IMG/VR virus record: IMGVR_UViG_3300030090_005562 | Coordinates: 84,762-148,761 of that record | DNA length: 64,000 nucleotides | Reading direction: 5' to 3' (one strand) | Source: a virus | In this document: positions 46,865 through 55,194 of the stretch, piece by piece | How positions within the stretch are numbered: position 1 is the stretch's first letter | How the letters are laid out: each line of letters starts with the position of its first letter | Notes under the pieces: generated by a model | What the model saw: the letters and a program-made list of their open reading frames with translations, nothing else | Told to the model about the DNA's origin: nothing | The model's database searches: none | Made by a program: the position numbers and the translations under genes

Positions 46865-47974
46865 ATGAAAAAGGCAGTCGCATTCAAAAATTATACAATC
46901 GGCCGAAACTGCGGGGAGCGTGGTTGGCTCACCCTCTCCGTCAGTAATTTTAAAGTTATGCTTATTGCGTTGATGTTGTTTTCTGGTATGTCCCTCACCT
47001 CTTCAGCGGAGGAAATTGAAGGGCCGCTCGCCCCATACCTTCAAAGCATTTCCGTGACAATTCGCGCCGACAGAGGACAGGGCTCTGGAGTTCTCGTTAC
47101 CAGAGAGATGATTGGTCTCGATGGCAAGCCTGTCAAGGTAAACTTTGTTTGGACAGCCGCTCATGTTTTAAGCCGACTTAGAAAAACTAGAACCGTAATT
47201 GACAGTAAGACAGGTCAATCAAAAACATTAGTAGAGTTTAGGGATGCAGAGATTGTTCAAGAGATAGTCGAGAACGGTCGTAGAGTTGGCGAAAAGAAAA
47301 TGCTCGCCAGTGTCATCAAGTATAGCGATGCCGATGAAGGTCAAGACCTAGCCCTGCTGATGGTAAGAAAAATTGGCATGACTGAAAAGAGTGCGGTGTT
47401 CTACGACGAGGCAAACGAGATACTTCCTATCGGAACAAAAGTCTTTCACGTTGGCTCTCTACATGGTCAATTCGGCGCAAACAGCATGACTGATGGAATC
47501 ATGTCTCAGATTGGTAGGGTACTAAATATTGGCAGCGCTGGTGGCGGCGTTGTGTTTGACCAAACAACCGTCAACGCTTTTCCTGGCAGTAGTGGTGGCG
47601 GCGTGTTCGTCGCCGGAGACTCAGAGGAAACCAAGAAGTTTCGAGGTCAATACTGTGGCATGATTGTTAGAGGTGCAGGTGAAACTTTCAACTTGATTGT
47701 TCCCATCAGGCGAATGAGAACTTGGGCAAGGGCGGCTGGATGTGAGTGGGCGATTAAGAACGACCCAAAAATCACTCCTCCTCTCTCTGAAATATACAAG
47801 CCTGGATGGGTTATTGAGGACACTGGAGGTGTCTGGAACGCCAAGGCCTACGCAGTAAGAGAAACCGCTTTCTTTTTCTGGCTTAGAGATAGAAGCAAAG
47901 TTGCTTCAACGATACTCAAGCCAGGAGTCGAAGGAATTAAATCGGAAACTTACATCGAGATAATGCCTAAATGA
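46865..47974 (+). CDS. Secreted trypsin-like serine protease
   Basis: This 369-residue protein has an N-terminal extension, a signal segment (about 31-48, ending SLTSSA) and a chymotrypsin-fold protease. The catalytic triad is visible: His100 in WTAAHVL, Asp161 in GQDLALL and Ser243 in FPGSSGGGVF. The C-terminal 100 residues are a Trp-rich extension. ATG 46957 (residue 32) could be the start of an alternative form. A secreted phage protease may act in the periplasm or on the host surface. Confidence 0.85.
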   Translation: MKKAVAFKNYTIGRNCGERGWLTLSVSNFKVMLIALMLFSGMSLTSSAEEIEGPLAPYLQSISVTIRADRGQGSGVLVTREMIGLDGKPVKVNFVWTAAHVLSRLRKTRTVIDSKTGQSKTLVEFRDAEIVQEIVENGRRVGEKKMLASVIKYSDADEGQDLALLMVRKIGMTEKSAVFYDEANEILPIGTKVFHVGSLHGQFGANSMTDGIMSQIGRVLNIGSAGGGVVFDQTTVNAFPGSSGGGVFVAGDSEETKKFRGQYCGMIVRGAGETFNLIVPIRRMRTWARAAGCEWAIKNDPKITPPLSEIYKPGWVIEDTGGVWNAKAYAVRETAFFFWLRDRSKVASTILKPGVEGIKSETYIEIMPK

Positions 47975-48642
47975 AAATCAATGATTTTTTTCAAGAGGCT
48001 TATTGTATAAATCTGGATAGAAGGAAGGATAGATGGGAATTTTCTTGCGTTCAATTTGAAAAAAACAATATAGAAGTAAAAAGGTTCCCTGCTGTTGACG
48101 GGCTTAAACTTCAAAAAGAAATACCTGAGTCTCCAAGTAAGCTTGATGATGTATATATAAAATTTATAGAAAAATGGAGTCCAATGACTTGGGGAGCAGT
48201 GGCATTAAATTTAACTAGACGCATCTTACTTCAGAAGGCTAAAGAAAAAAAAATAGAATCTATAATAATATTCGAGGATGATGTTTTATTTGTAGATAAT
48301 TTTGAAAGTAAATTTTTTAATTTGTCCTATAAAGTTCCAGAAGACTGGGACATGCTATATTTAGGAGGATGGAATCAAAAAGGGCTCGGTGATAAAGTTT
48401 GTGACGGATTATATAGATGCAAGTGGACTTTATGCGCACACGCGGTAGGAATTCACAGTAGAATGTACGATAAGATTTTGAAGGCCAAAGACAACAATAT
48501 ATTTTGCATGAAAGGAGACGCTTTTCTTGCGGATATGCACTCAAAGTGCAATGCGTATGTATTCTCTCCACTTTTAGCTACTCAATGCGAAGGGTATAGC
48601 GACATAGAATATGAAAACCGAACACAAGACTATATCAGTTAG
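47971..48642 (+). CDS. Glycosyltransferase family 25
   Basis: This 223-residue protein has the LPS-type GT25 pattern: AYCINLDRRKDRWE (about 10-23), FPAVDG, the metal-binding IIFEDDV (about 96-102), DMLYLGG and a late ACAHAVGIH with a small-residue loop. It would add a galactose-like sugar to a surface glycan. It overlaps the protease gene by four bases. Confidence 0.85.
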   Translation: MKINDFFQEAYCINLDRRKDRWEFSCVQFEKNNIEVKRFPAVDGLKLQKEIPESPSKLDDVYIKFIEKWSPMTWGAVALNLTRRILLQKAKEKKIESIIIFEDDVLFVDNFESKFFNLSYKVPEDWDMLYLGGWNQKGLGDKVCDGLYRCKWTLCAHAVGIHSRMYDKILKAKDNNIFCMKGDAFLADMHSKCNAYVFSPLLATQCEGYSDIEYENRTQDYIS

Positions 48643-48654
48643 GCACATTATAAA

Positions 48655-49050
48655 ATGAAAAGACCAAGGCCAGAAGACAGAGAAACTGAGTGGTCAAAAT
48701 GGATTGCTTACAAGATGAATGGCGAAGCAGAGGCTAGAACTTTCTGTGGGGCCAGATGTGATGTGCTGACCGAAACCCATGCGTGGGAAGTAGAGTGGAT
48801 GAAAAAATACAATCAAGCCCCTGGACAAGCCCTGCTTTACGCTTCTTTATTTAACAAAAAACCTGGAATAATTCTCTTATCTAGAGCAGATGATAGAGAC
48901 AGTATTTATTATCTAAGGTGCGCCGTAATCTGCGAGAGCGCCGGAATAGACCTGCAAGTAATAGAAACCTATGATGAAGAGCAGGATAAGGTTGGCTTGG
49001 CAGACATAATAAAGCACGGGTGGGATAAAATAAGAGGAAAGAGAGGTTGA
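48655..49050 (+). CDS. PD-(D/E)XK-like conserved phage protein
   Basis: This 131-residue protein has GARCDVLTETHAWEVEWMKK (about 32-51), in which Asp and Glu-x-Glu resemble a nuclease core, and APGQALLYASLF with IILL after it. The family is common in phages and not characterised. The Lys of the classical motif is replaced, so catalysis is uncertain. Confidence 0.6.
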   Translation: MKRPRPEDRETEWSKWIAYKMNGEAEARTFCGARCDVLTETHAWEVEWMKKYNQAPGQALLYASLFNKKPGIILLSRADDRDSIYYLRCAVICESAGIDLQVIETYDEEQDKVGLADIIKHGWDKIRGKRG

Positions 49051-49074
49051 CAAAACTTTTATCGTTACTATAAT
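49047..49074 (+). promoter_or_regulatory. Early promoter for SSB
   Basis: TTGACA and TATAAT are separated by 16 bases. The spacer contains TTATCG, the reverse complement of CGATAA. Confidence 0.78.
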
Positions 49075-49119
49075 ACTACATACAGTATTTTACATTTATT
49101 TAAATTTGGAGATTTTTTA

Positions 49120-49530
49120 ATGGCTAGTTTTAACAGAGTGATTTTGGCCGGAAATCTTACGCGAGACATTGAGCTTCGTGAGACTCCTGGCGGGGCATCG
49201 GTTGCCGATGCTGGTCTTGCCGTAAACGATAGACGTAAGCAAGGAGATGAATGGGTTGACGAAACTTCGTTCATTGACCTGACTCTTTGGGGTCGAACGG
49301 CAGAGAATGCTGCCGAGTATCTTTCTAAAGGCTCTCCCATTCTTATTGAGGGTCGTCTCAAGCAGGACAGTTGGCAAAACGAGCAGGGTGAAAAGCGTAC
49401 CAAGCTCAAGGTTGTTGTTGACCGTCTTCAATTCCTTTCAAATGGAAATGGTGAAAAGCCGTCACAAAAGAAAGAGCCTGTTAGCGCAGGTGCTTCTGGA
49501 GGAAAGGGCGATAGCGATATCCCGTTTTAG
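49120..49530 (+). CDS. ssb: Single-stranded DNA-binding protein
   Basis: This 136-residue protein has an OB-fold domain ([54 protein letters not shown]) and a flexible tail ending in DSDIPF, the acidic tip that recruits replication partners. It is a bacterial-type SSB rather than T4 gp32-like. The start at 49120 follows a weak GGAG. Confidence 0.93.
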   Translation: MASFNRVILAGNLTRDIELRETPGGASVADAGLAVNDRRKQGDEWVDETSFIDLTLWGRTAENAAEYLSKGSPILIEGRLKQDSWQNEQGEKRTKLKVVVDRLQFLSNGNGEKPSQKKEPVSAGASGGKGDSDIPF

Positions 49531-49537
49531 TTTTTGA

Positions 49538-50620
49538 ATGGAAATAAATCTAACTGCACCAATAAATGACTTGGGTTATGGTGTTGCTGGCCTAAATGTA
49601 TTAAAGGGTCTGGTAAGGAACGGCTGTAAAGTTTCTTACTGGCCCATAGGTCAGGCTACTCCTAGAACTCAAGAAGACGCTGATATAATAAGTCAGTGTA
49701 TGTCTAATGCACAATTCTTTGACAGCCAAGCTCCTAGTCTCAGGCTATGGCATCAACACGACATGTCTCATCATGTAGGGCATGGAATCAAGGTTGGCTT
49801 TCCTGTTTTTGAATTAGATAAATTTTCAGAGCTTGAAAAGCACCACCTGCAATCTCTCGACAAAATAATTGTTTGTAGCGAGTGGGCTAAAGGAGTTGTA
49901 GAAAAAGAAGTTCCTGGCTCTCGCGTAGATGTTGCTCCTCTAGGAGTAAACGTTTCTATATTTAAGCCACAAGAAATAGAACCTAGAAGCACAACTGTAC
50001 TACTCAATATAGGCAAATGGGAAATAAGAAAAGGCCATGATATATTATGGGAGGCTTTTAACGAGGCATTCAATGAAAATGACGATGTAGAATTGTGGAT
50101 GATGAACCACAACCCGTTTCTCGATGAAGCACAAGAGGCAGAGTGGCACAATCTATATCTGCAATCTAAGCTAGGCTCTAAAATAAAAATACTACCGAGA
50201 GTGGAAACACATCTTGAGGTTGCTCAGATAATGCGTCAGGCAGACATTGGGGTTTTTCCGTCCAGAGCAGAAGGATGGAATCTTGAGGCGTTAGAAATGA
50301 TGGCTATGGGCAAGTATGTAATACTGACAGACTACTCTGCGCACACGGAATTTGCAAGTCAAATTAATTCCAAGTTAATTAAAATTGATGAAACTGAGTC
50401 TGCTTATGACGGCATCTGGTTTCATGGACAGGGAGAGTGGGCTTCTATTGGTGACAGTCAAATGGAACAATTAGTATCCCACATGAGAACACTTCACGAA
50501 CTAAATCAAAAAGAATACAAAGAGAACAGAAGGAATAAAAACGAAAGAGGAATTGTCACAGGTGAAAAATTCAGTTGGGATAATTGCGCACACAAAATAA
50601 TGGAGTCTTTATCAAAGTGA
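49538..50620 (+). CDS. Glycosyltransferase (GT4-type)
   Basis: This 360-residue GT-B fold enzyme has a glycine-rich N-terminal loop NDLGYGVAGLNVL, a middle TTVLLNIGKWEIRKGHD and the retaining donor-site signature DIGVFPSRAEGWNLEALEMMA (about 229-249). It follows SSB by seven bases and overlaps the next transferase gene by four. It would act inside the cell on a nucleotide-sugar donor. Confidence 0.9.
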   Translation: MEINLTAPINDLGYGVAGLNVLKGLVRNGCKVSYWPIGQATPRTQEDADIISQCMSNAQFFDSQAPSLRLWHQHDMSHHVGHGIKVGFPVFELDKFSELEKHHLQSLDKIIVCSEWAKGVVEKEVPGSRVDVAPLGVNVSIFKPQEIEPRSTTVLLNIGKWEIRKGHDILWEAFNEAFNENDDVELWMMNHNPFLDEAQEAEWHNLYLQSKLGSKIKILPRVETHLEVAQIMRQADIGVFPSRAEGWNLEALEMMAMGKYVILTDYSAHTEFASQINSKLIKIDETESAYDGIWFHGQGEWASIGDSQMEQLVSHMRTLHELNQKEYKENRRNKNERGIVTGEKFSWDNCAHKIMESLSK

Positions 50621-51414
50621 ATAGGGTAATATGGACATACTGGAATGACAAAAACATTCCGGACCTTGTGCTTAGATGTCTGAACTCTATAAAAAGACAA
50701 AATAAAGATTATTCGGTAATTACACTACATGAAGATGATATTCCAGACGAAGTATATAAGGTGTTCTCTCCAGAGTCCGTTAGCCAAGGAAAGAAAAAAT
50801 TAAATGACGTAAGTGACCATTATCATCAGCATTTGTCTGATATATTAAGAATCTGGCTTCTTAAAGAGTATGGCGGCGTGTGGCTTGACATCTCAACATA
50901 TTGCAACGCACCCATTGATGTGTCTTTAGAAGGGGGTTATGATTTTTATGCAGAGTATCACGACCCATCTGTATACGAGGCTACAAAAGAAATACCATAC
51001 TTCGAGTGTATACTAATGTCTTCAAACCCAAACGGAAAGATTATTAATAGGTGGTGGGAGGAGTGTAAATTCCTGTGGACTTTTGACTACCCATTAAAGT
51101 ACATAGATTATTTGACTAATATTCAAAAAGTTAATCTTGATGGAATACATCACTTTAATTCATATTTATGGCCTTGCCTAGCACTTAGAAGTGTTTTAAC
51201 TAAAAATCCCAACCTTGTCCAACACATCAAGAAAAAACCACTTTCGGAAGGATACTATTTTCTACCAGATTCCTGCGACTGGGATTGTGCAAAAATGTAT
51301 AAAACATACGATGAAAAAAAACATAAAATAGTAAAGCTGACTCATACTCTTAGGAGTGATTTACAAATACAAAAAATGATACTAGAGTCGGACTCCAAAT
51401 ATGACAATAAATAA
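50617..51414 (+). CDS. DXD-type capsular/GT32-like glycosyltransferase
   Basis: This 265-residue protein has IWTYWNDKNIPDLVLRCLNS at the N-terminus and ILRIWLLKEYGGVWLDIST (about 80-98), the YGG-W-D-(I/L) signature of sugar-binding DXD enzymes. GTG 50617 overlaps the preceding stop, with GGAG about 12 bases upstream. Confidence 0.85.
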   Translation: MNRVIWTYWNDKNIPDLVLRCLNSIKRQNKDYSVITLHEDDIPDEVYKVFSPESVSQGKKKLNDVSDHYHQHLSDILRIWLLKEYGGVWLDISTYCNAPIDVSLEGGYDFYAEYHDPSVYEATKEIPYFECILMSSNPNGKIINRWWEECKFLWTFDYPLKYIDYLTNIQKVNLDGIHHFNSYLWPCLALRSVLTKNPNLVQHIKKKPLSEGYYFLPDSCDWDCAKMYKTYDEKKHKIVKLTHTLRSDLQIQKMILESDSKYDNK

Positions 51415-52411
51415 AAAAGACATAATAACCTGCAAGTCATACCAACCTTTATGCGATTACCTGTATGACTATCCAAACCTGGATGACATTCCACCCACAG
51501 GGCTTGTTCATGTTCCCCTAGACCACATAGAAGAATTCTTTAAAAGAATAGATAGTAACGGCCATAGGTATGTTGTTGTTAGCTCATGTTCAGACTATGG
51601 AGTTGCGATGCAGAATGAGCATCCAGCATGGAAAGATTTGCTAAAATGGATTAACATGCAAGTCGGGCCATCGCTTGCGTATGGCGGTATAAAGATGCCA
51701 GCGAGAGTCGACCATGACAAATGCGACCTAAGAGATACATATTCTGTAAAAATGCACTCATGGACAAACGCTACTTTTCCTGCGATACCACATAACGTAC
51801 ATCACTGGTTTCTGACAAACCTTATGTTTGTTCCTGATGCCGAAGAATATAACTTTATGTACGAGACCAATACACACGAAAAGATAACAGCAATTCCTTT
51901 TGGAATAGCAGAAGGAAAAGCTGATGAGCTTCATGCCGCAATGCAGAGCAAGAGGCCGCACAAAGATAGAGAAAATAAGATATACATAAGCTACAATGAC
52001 ACTACTCTTGAGAGGTATGAGCTTAGAGGAGAATTAATGGAATGGCAAAGCTATGGGGGACTCGACGCCCTTAGTGTAAATTTGCCCAATCAGCAAGATT
52101 CGTATGAAGATTATTTAAAGAAGCTTGGTACACACAAATATGTTTTGTCTCCACCAGGAAATGGAGCGGACTGCTACAGAACACTTGAATCAGTATACAT
52201 GGGGTGCATAACCTTCGTAGAAGATACTGCAACAAATTATCTTACAGACTTACCCGTAATGAGATATAAAAACGCCGATGACATAATATCATGGTATAAT
52301 TATAATCAGGGGAACGGACCTCAGTTATCCGAGGGGTTTGAAAACAAAGAACAGGTAAAACTTTCCTATTGGAAAGAGATGATACATTCTAAGCTCTCTG
52401 AACTTTTCTAG
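51401..52411 (+). CDS. Exostosin-like glycosyltransferase
   Basis: This 336-residue protein has a C-terminal donor domain with KYVLSPPGNGADCYRTLESV (about 246-265), the pattern of exostosin/GT47-like enzymes, followed by GCITFVEDT. The N-terminal half has HVPLDHIEEFF and an aromatic-rich region. It is the last of three transferases in a row after SSB. Confidence 0.78.
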   Translation: MTINKKDIITCKSYQPLCDYLYDYPNLDDIPPTGLVHVPLDHIEEFFKRIDSNGHRYVVVSSCSDYGVAMQNEHPAWKDLLKWINMQVGPSLAYGGIKMPARVDHDKCDLRDTYSVKMHSWTNATFPAIPHNVHHWFLTNLMFVPDAEEYNFMYETNTHEKITAIPFGIAEGKADELHAAMQSKRPHKDRENKIYISYNDTTLERYELRGELMEWQSYGGLDALSVNLPNQQDSYEDYLKKLGTHKYVLSPPGNGADCYRTLESVYMGCITFVEDTATNYLTDLPVMRYKNADDIISWYNYNQGNGPQLSEGFENKEQVKLSYWKEMIHSKLSELF

Positions 52412-52422
52412 GCTTTTATTTT

Positions 52423-52435
52423 GGTGTATATACAT
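52423..52435 (+). promoter_or_regulatory. Late-type promoter motif before PhoH-like gene
   Basis: GGTGTATATACAT, about 35 bases before a TGAGGAG ribosome site and GTG 52471. No -35 box was seen. Confidence 0.58.
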
Positions 52436-52470
52436 AAGTATCACATCACCCTCTTTCTGAGGAGAAACAA

Positions 52471-53166
52471 GTGTCTAGAAAAAAGAATGGCAACAATAAT
52501 AACAATGGCACCCATCTCAAACAAAATAGTCTTTCAGCAAAAACCCCAAACCAAAAAGAATACATTAAGTCAGTAAAAGACAATCAGGTGGTGATTTGTT
52601 CCGGTCCAGCCGGTACGGGTAAAACACACATAGCGACATCTATGGCTATAATGGGTCTGGTAAAAGAACAGTATGAAAAGGTAATAATAACTAGACCATT
52701 GGTTCAAGCAGGGGAAGACACTGGTTTTTTACCTGGGAATATAAGAGAGAAGATGTCTCCATATCTCAGGCCCATATTTGATGAGCTTTTATGTTATGTG
52801 AGTAACTCAGACATAATAACGATGATGAACTCTGGGCAAATTGAAATATGTCCACTGGCGTACATGCGGGGCAGAAACTTTCACCACTGTTTTATTGTGG
52901 CCGATGAATGTCAAAACGCCTCAGAAAAACAGCTAATGATGCTATTGACAAGAATAGGAAAAGGTAGTAAAATAGTTATGACTGGTGACGCTAGCCAGTC
53001 GGACCTCAACTATAGAAATCAAGGAGGGTTTAAAACTTGTATTGATGGATTGAGCGGCGTTGATGGAGTAGAAATAGTAAATCTTGGAAACGAGGATATA
53101 GTAAGAGAGCCGATAGTAGAAAGAATCGTCACGGCAATGGAAAAATATCATTCAAGTTCTGATTGA
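52471..53166 (+). CDS. phoH: PhoH-like ATPase
   Basis: This 231-residue P-loop protein has Walker A GPAGTGKTH (45-53), ITRPLVQAGEDTGFLPG, RGRNF and Walker B FIVADECQNAS (about 141-151), then MTGDASQSD. This matches PhoH family members common in phages, probably RNA helicase/nuclease-related. GTG start with a strong AGGAG. Its stop overlaps the tRNA-Met promoter. Confidence 0.92.
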   Translation: MSRKKNGNNNNNGTHLKQNSLSAKTPNQKEYIKSVKDNQVVICSGPAGTGKTHIATSMAIMGLVKEQYEKVIITRPLVQAGEDTGFLPGNIREKMSPYLRPIFDELLCYVSNSDIITMMNSGQIEICPLAYMRGRNFHHCFIVADECQNASEKQLMMLLTRIGKGSKIVMTGDASQSDLNYRNQGGFKTCIDGLSGVDGVEIVNLGNEDIVREPIVERIVTAMEKYHSSSD

Positions 53167-53190
53167 CAAAAGACGATAATCATATATAAT
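53163..53190 (+). promoter_or_regulatory. tRNA-Met promoter with CGATAA spacer motif
   Basis: TTGACA and TATAAT are separated by 16 bases with CGATAA inside. It is placed five bases before the tRNA-Met. Confidence 0.8.
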
Positions 53191-53194
53191 AAGA

Positions 53195-53267
53195 AGCGGG
53201 TTGTGGTGTTGGTTCCACCACTGGTCTCATAAATCAGTCTACGCAGGTTCAATTCCTGTACCCGCAA
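53195..53267 (+). tRNA. tRNA-Met (anticodon CAU)
   Basis: Best fold: acceptor AGCGGGT/ACCCGCA with an A-A mismatch at the terminal 1:72 pair, D arm TGGTG/CACCA around TTGGTTC, anticodon stem CTGGT/ATCAG with loop CTCATAA, and T arm GCAGG-TTCAATT-CCTGT. The unpaired 1:72 position recalls initiator tRNAs, but the three G-C pairs of an initiator anticodon stem are absent. CAU could also be a modified Ile tRNA. Confidence 0.8.
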
Positions 53268-53296
53268 TTTTTTTAATTTTTCATTAGGAGGTTTAC

Positions 53297-53917
53297 ATGC
53301 CTGTAGTTATGAAGGACATTGATTTTAACAAGAGAAACAAGAACGATTATGAAAACAATTCAAACGAGATGTATTCTTTAAAACAGTATACTAACATTGC
53401 CAAGAAGTGCATATCAAAGTTTTCCGGAGATGGTGTATCTCACTCAATGTTAAAAAGCGAAGATGCAATTTCTCATGTCGCTGAACATATCATGTGGGGT
53501 CACGTAAGGTGGCGCGAAGATGGTGGAAGGGCCTTAAAAAGCTACCTTAATCAGTGTGCGATATGGGCTATAAAGTCGTGGAAGACAAAGATTTATAAGA
53601 ACGAAGATATTGCATCTCTTAATTACTGCAAACCAAGCGAAGCTGCCGGAAGAGAAACACAGGCGTATCAAAATGTACAAGATAAGAAGTGCAAAGAGCC
53701 GTTTGAGCTTCTTTATAATAATAATTTGTCAGAAATGAAATCTCTCATTGAGAGCAAATGCTTGACAAAACTTCAAAGTAAATGCCTTTACGAAAGATAC
53801 GTCGAAGGAAAAAAACTTAGGCAAATAGCAGAAACACTTTGTGTGAGTAGACAGGCAGTAAACCAACACATCAGTAAGGCTGTTAAGAAGTTGAGGAAAG
53901 AAAATGGGATTTGTTAG
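53297..53917 (+). CDS. Sigma-factor-like protein (regions 2 and 4)
   Basis: This is a 206-residue protein. Residues 35-105 look like region 2 (AISHVAEHIMWGHVRWREDG; LNQCAIWAIKSWKTKI). The C-terminus (about 155-200) is a region 4 helix-turn-helix: LTKLQSKCLYERYVEGKKL, IAETLCVSRQAVNQHISKAV, LRK. A strong TAGGAGG precedes ATG 53297. It is a candidate middle or late transcription factor of the phage. Confidence 0.78.
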   Translation: MPVVMKDIDFNKRNKNDYENNSNEMYSLKQYTNIAKKCISKFSGDGVSHSMLKSEDAISHVAEHIMWGHVRWREDGGRALKSYLNQCAIWAIKSWKTKIYKNEDIASLNYCKPSEAAGRETQAYQNVQDKKCKEPFELLYNNNLSEMKSLIESKCLTKLQSKCLYERYVEGKKLRQIAETLCVSRQAVNQHISKAVKKLRKENGIC

Positions 53918-54407
53918 CGATAGAATAAAAGGAGAGAAAGCAGAAGATTCTGTTTCGAGAATTCTTTCGTGTCTCTGGGATGTCTGCAAAGCATCAGAAG
54001 TAGAGAAAGGAGCTTTTTCTGATTGGGATTTGTCTGTGTCGCAAGTAGGTACAGGTTATGAAGTTTTTACTGTTGAGGTAAAATACGACGAGATGCAGTC
54101 TAAGACTGGGAATATAGCCATAGAAATATATAATCCAAGGTCAGGAAAGCCGAGCGGCTTAACTGCAACCAAGGCAAGCCTTTGGTGTCATGTATTACAA
54201 GACTCTATATGGATTACTAGCATAGATGAACTTAAGAAGTTTTGCGAAGATGTCCCTCCCTTTAAATCATTTAATTCTGTTGGAGATGGAAACGCTTCAA
54301 TACTTCTTTACAAAACAGAAGACATACTTAAAATTTTTGAGAGGATTGATAAATGCAGCAAAATACAGTTGCAGCAAAAGATACATTCGCTGTTAAAATT
54401 AGTGTAG
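53904..54407 (+). CDS. PD-(D/E)XK nuclease-like protein
   Basis: This is a 167-residue protein. FSDWDLSVSQVG followed by VFTVEVKYDEMQSKTGNIAI (about 38-70) gives the Asp and Glu-x-Lys of a restriction-endonuclease-like core. Then GKPSGLTATKASLW supplies the conserved small-residue and Lys helix. It overlaps the sigma-like gene by 14 bases. It may cut or bind DNA; a role in resolving or processing replication DNA is inferred. Confidence 0.62.
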   Translation: MGFVSDRIKGEKAEDSVSRILSCLWDVCKASEVEKGAFSDWDLSVSQVGTGYEVFTVEVKYDEMQSKTGNIAIEIYNPRSGKPSGLTATKASLWCHVLQDSIWITSIDELKKFCEDVPPFKSFNSVGDGNASILLYKTEDILKIFERIDKCSKIQLQQKIHSLLKLV

Positions 54408-54763
54408 TTCCATTTGTAATTGGCAAAAATCCAAAAGTGGCCTTAATTAAAAATGAACAGGGAGACTACTTGATTCCAGAGGAAAAGTTAATGTCTGGAG
54501 AAACATGCTTTCAAGTTGCAGACAGAATTGTAAACACCTGCTGTGCGTTAGATAAGACCGATGTGTTTTCCATAAATTTATCGAGCTGCTTAACGTCTAA
54601 AGATACCATAAATTTAATTTTTTGCCTACACTGCAAGCAAAACACAGAACTTAATGAGGAGCTTTTACTTTTCACACCGAAAGAAGTGTCAGAACTTTAC
54701 TTTGAAAATAAATTTTTTGAAAAAAGCGGAGAAGTTGTAATATCAGCTATAGAAAATGGGTGA
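54353..54763 (+). CDS. Hypothetical protein, faintly Nudix-like
   Basis: This is a 136-residue protein. KVALIKNEQGDYLIPEEKL and the following SGETCFQVADRIVNT have the layout of a Nudix strand-loop-helix, but the catalytic Glu motif is not preserved. It could be a degenerate Nudix fold or something else. It overlaps genes on both sides. Confidence 0.5.
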   Translation: MQQNTVAAKDTFAVKISVVPFVIGKNPKVALIKNEQGDYLIPEEKLMSGETCFQVADRIVNTCCALDKTDVFSINLSSCLTSKDTINLIFCLHCKQNTELNEELLLFTPKEVSELYFENKFFEKSGEVVISAIENG

Positions 54764-55136
54764 CACTGATAAAGAAAAAAAAGATTTAGAAAACATACAA
54801 AGCTACTTAGAGAGCCTTGGGTGTGACGAAAACAAAAAGCCTGTAGACAACTTTTTGATATATTTTTCGGTTGGAGATGTTGGCATCGTTGACGTTGGCA
54901 TAGATTGGCCAGAGCATCATACGGAGGAATCTATATATATGATTGCAACGCTTCTTTTTTCACTCAACACAGGTCTTTTAAAAAATCTAACGCTTGAAGC
55001 AATAAATGACAGCATTCTTAAGTACCCAGAGCTTAAATCAGATGTGCAAAAAGTAGTCGAAAAGTGGCTTGAAATACAAAATTTTTCAGATGAGACCCCG
55101 TGTATTAAACCCACAGACACCCTAAAAAATATTTGA
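54756..55136 (+). CDS. Hypothetical protein
   Basis: This 126-residue, acidic, alpha/beta protein has FLIYFSVGDVGIVDVGIDWP in the middle and a helical C-terminal half. It is coupled to the previous gene by an eight-base overlap. No family was recognised. A late-type promoter motif follows its stop. Confidence 0.6.
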   Translation: MGDTDKEKKDLENIQSYLESLGCDENKKPVDNFLIYFSVGDVGIVDVGIDWPEHHTEESIYMIATLLFSLNTGLLKNLTLEAINDSILKYPELKSDVQKVVEKWLEIQNFSDETPCIKPTDTLKNI

Positions 55137-55137
55137 C

Positions 55138-55149
55138 GGTGTATATTAT
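55138..55149 (+). promoter_or_regulatory. Late-type promoter motif
   Basis: GGTGTATATTAT lies two bases after the preceding stop codon. It serves the 55195, ClpP-like and sigma-like genes. Confidence 0.55.
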
Positions 55150-55194
55150 ATCGGATATTTTCTTATTTACACATTTTAATCTATGGTGTGCCTC

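Noticed and set aside
54353-54763. Functional Nudix hydrolase
   Set aside because: The layout is suggestive but the catalytic Glu-rich motif is not preserved, so only a faint resemblance is noted.
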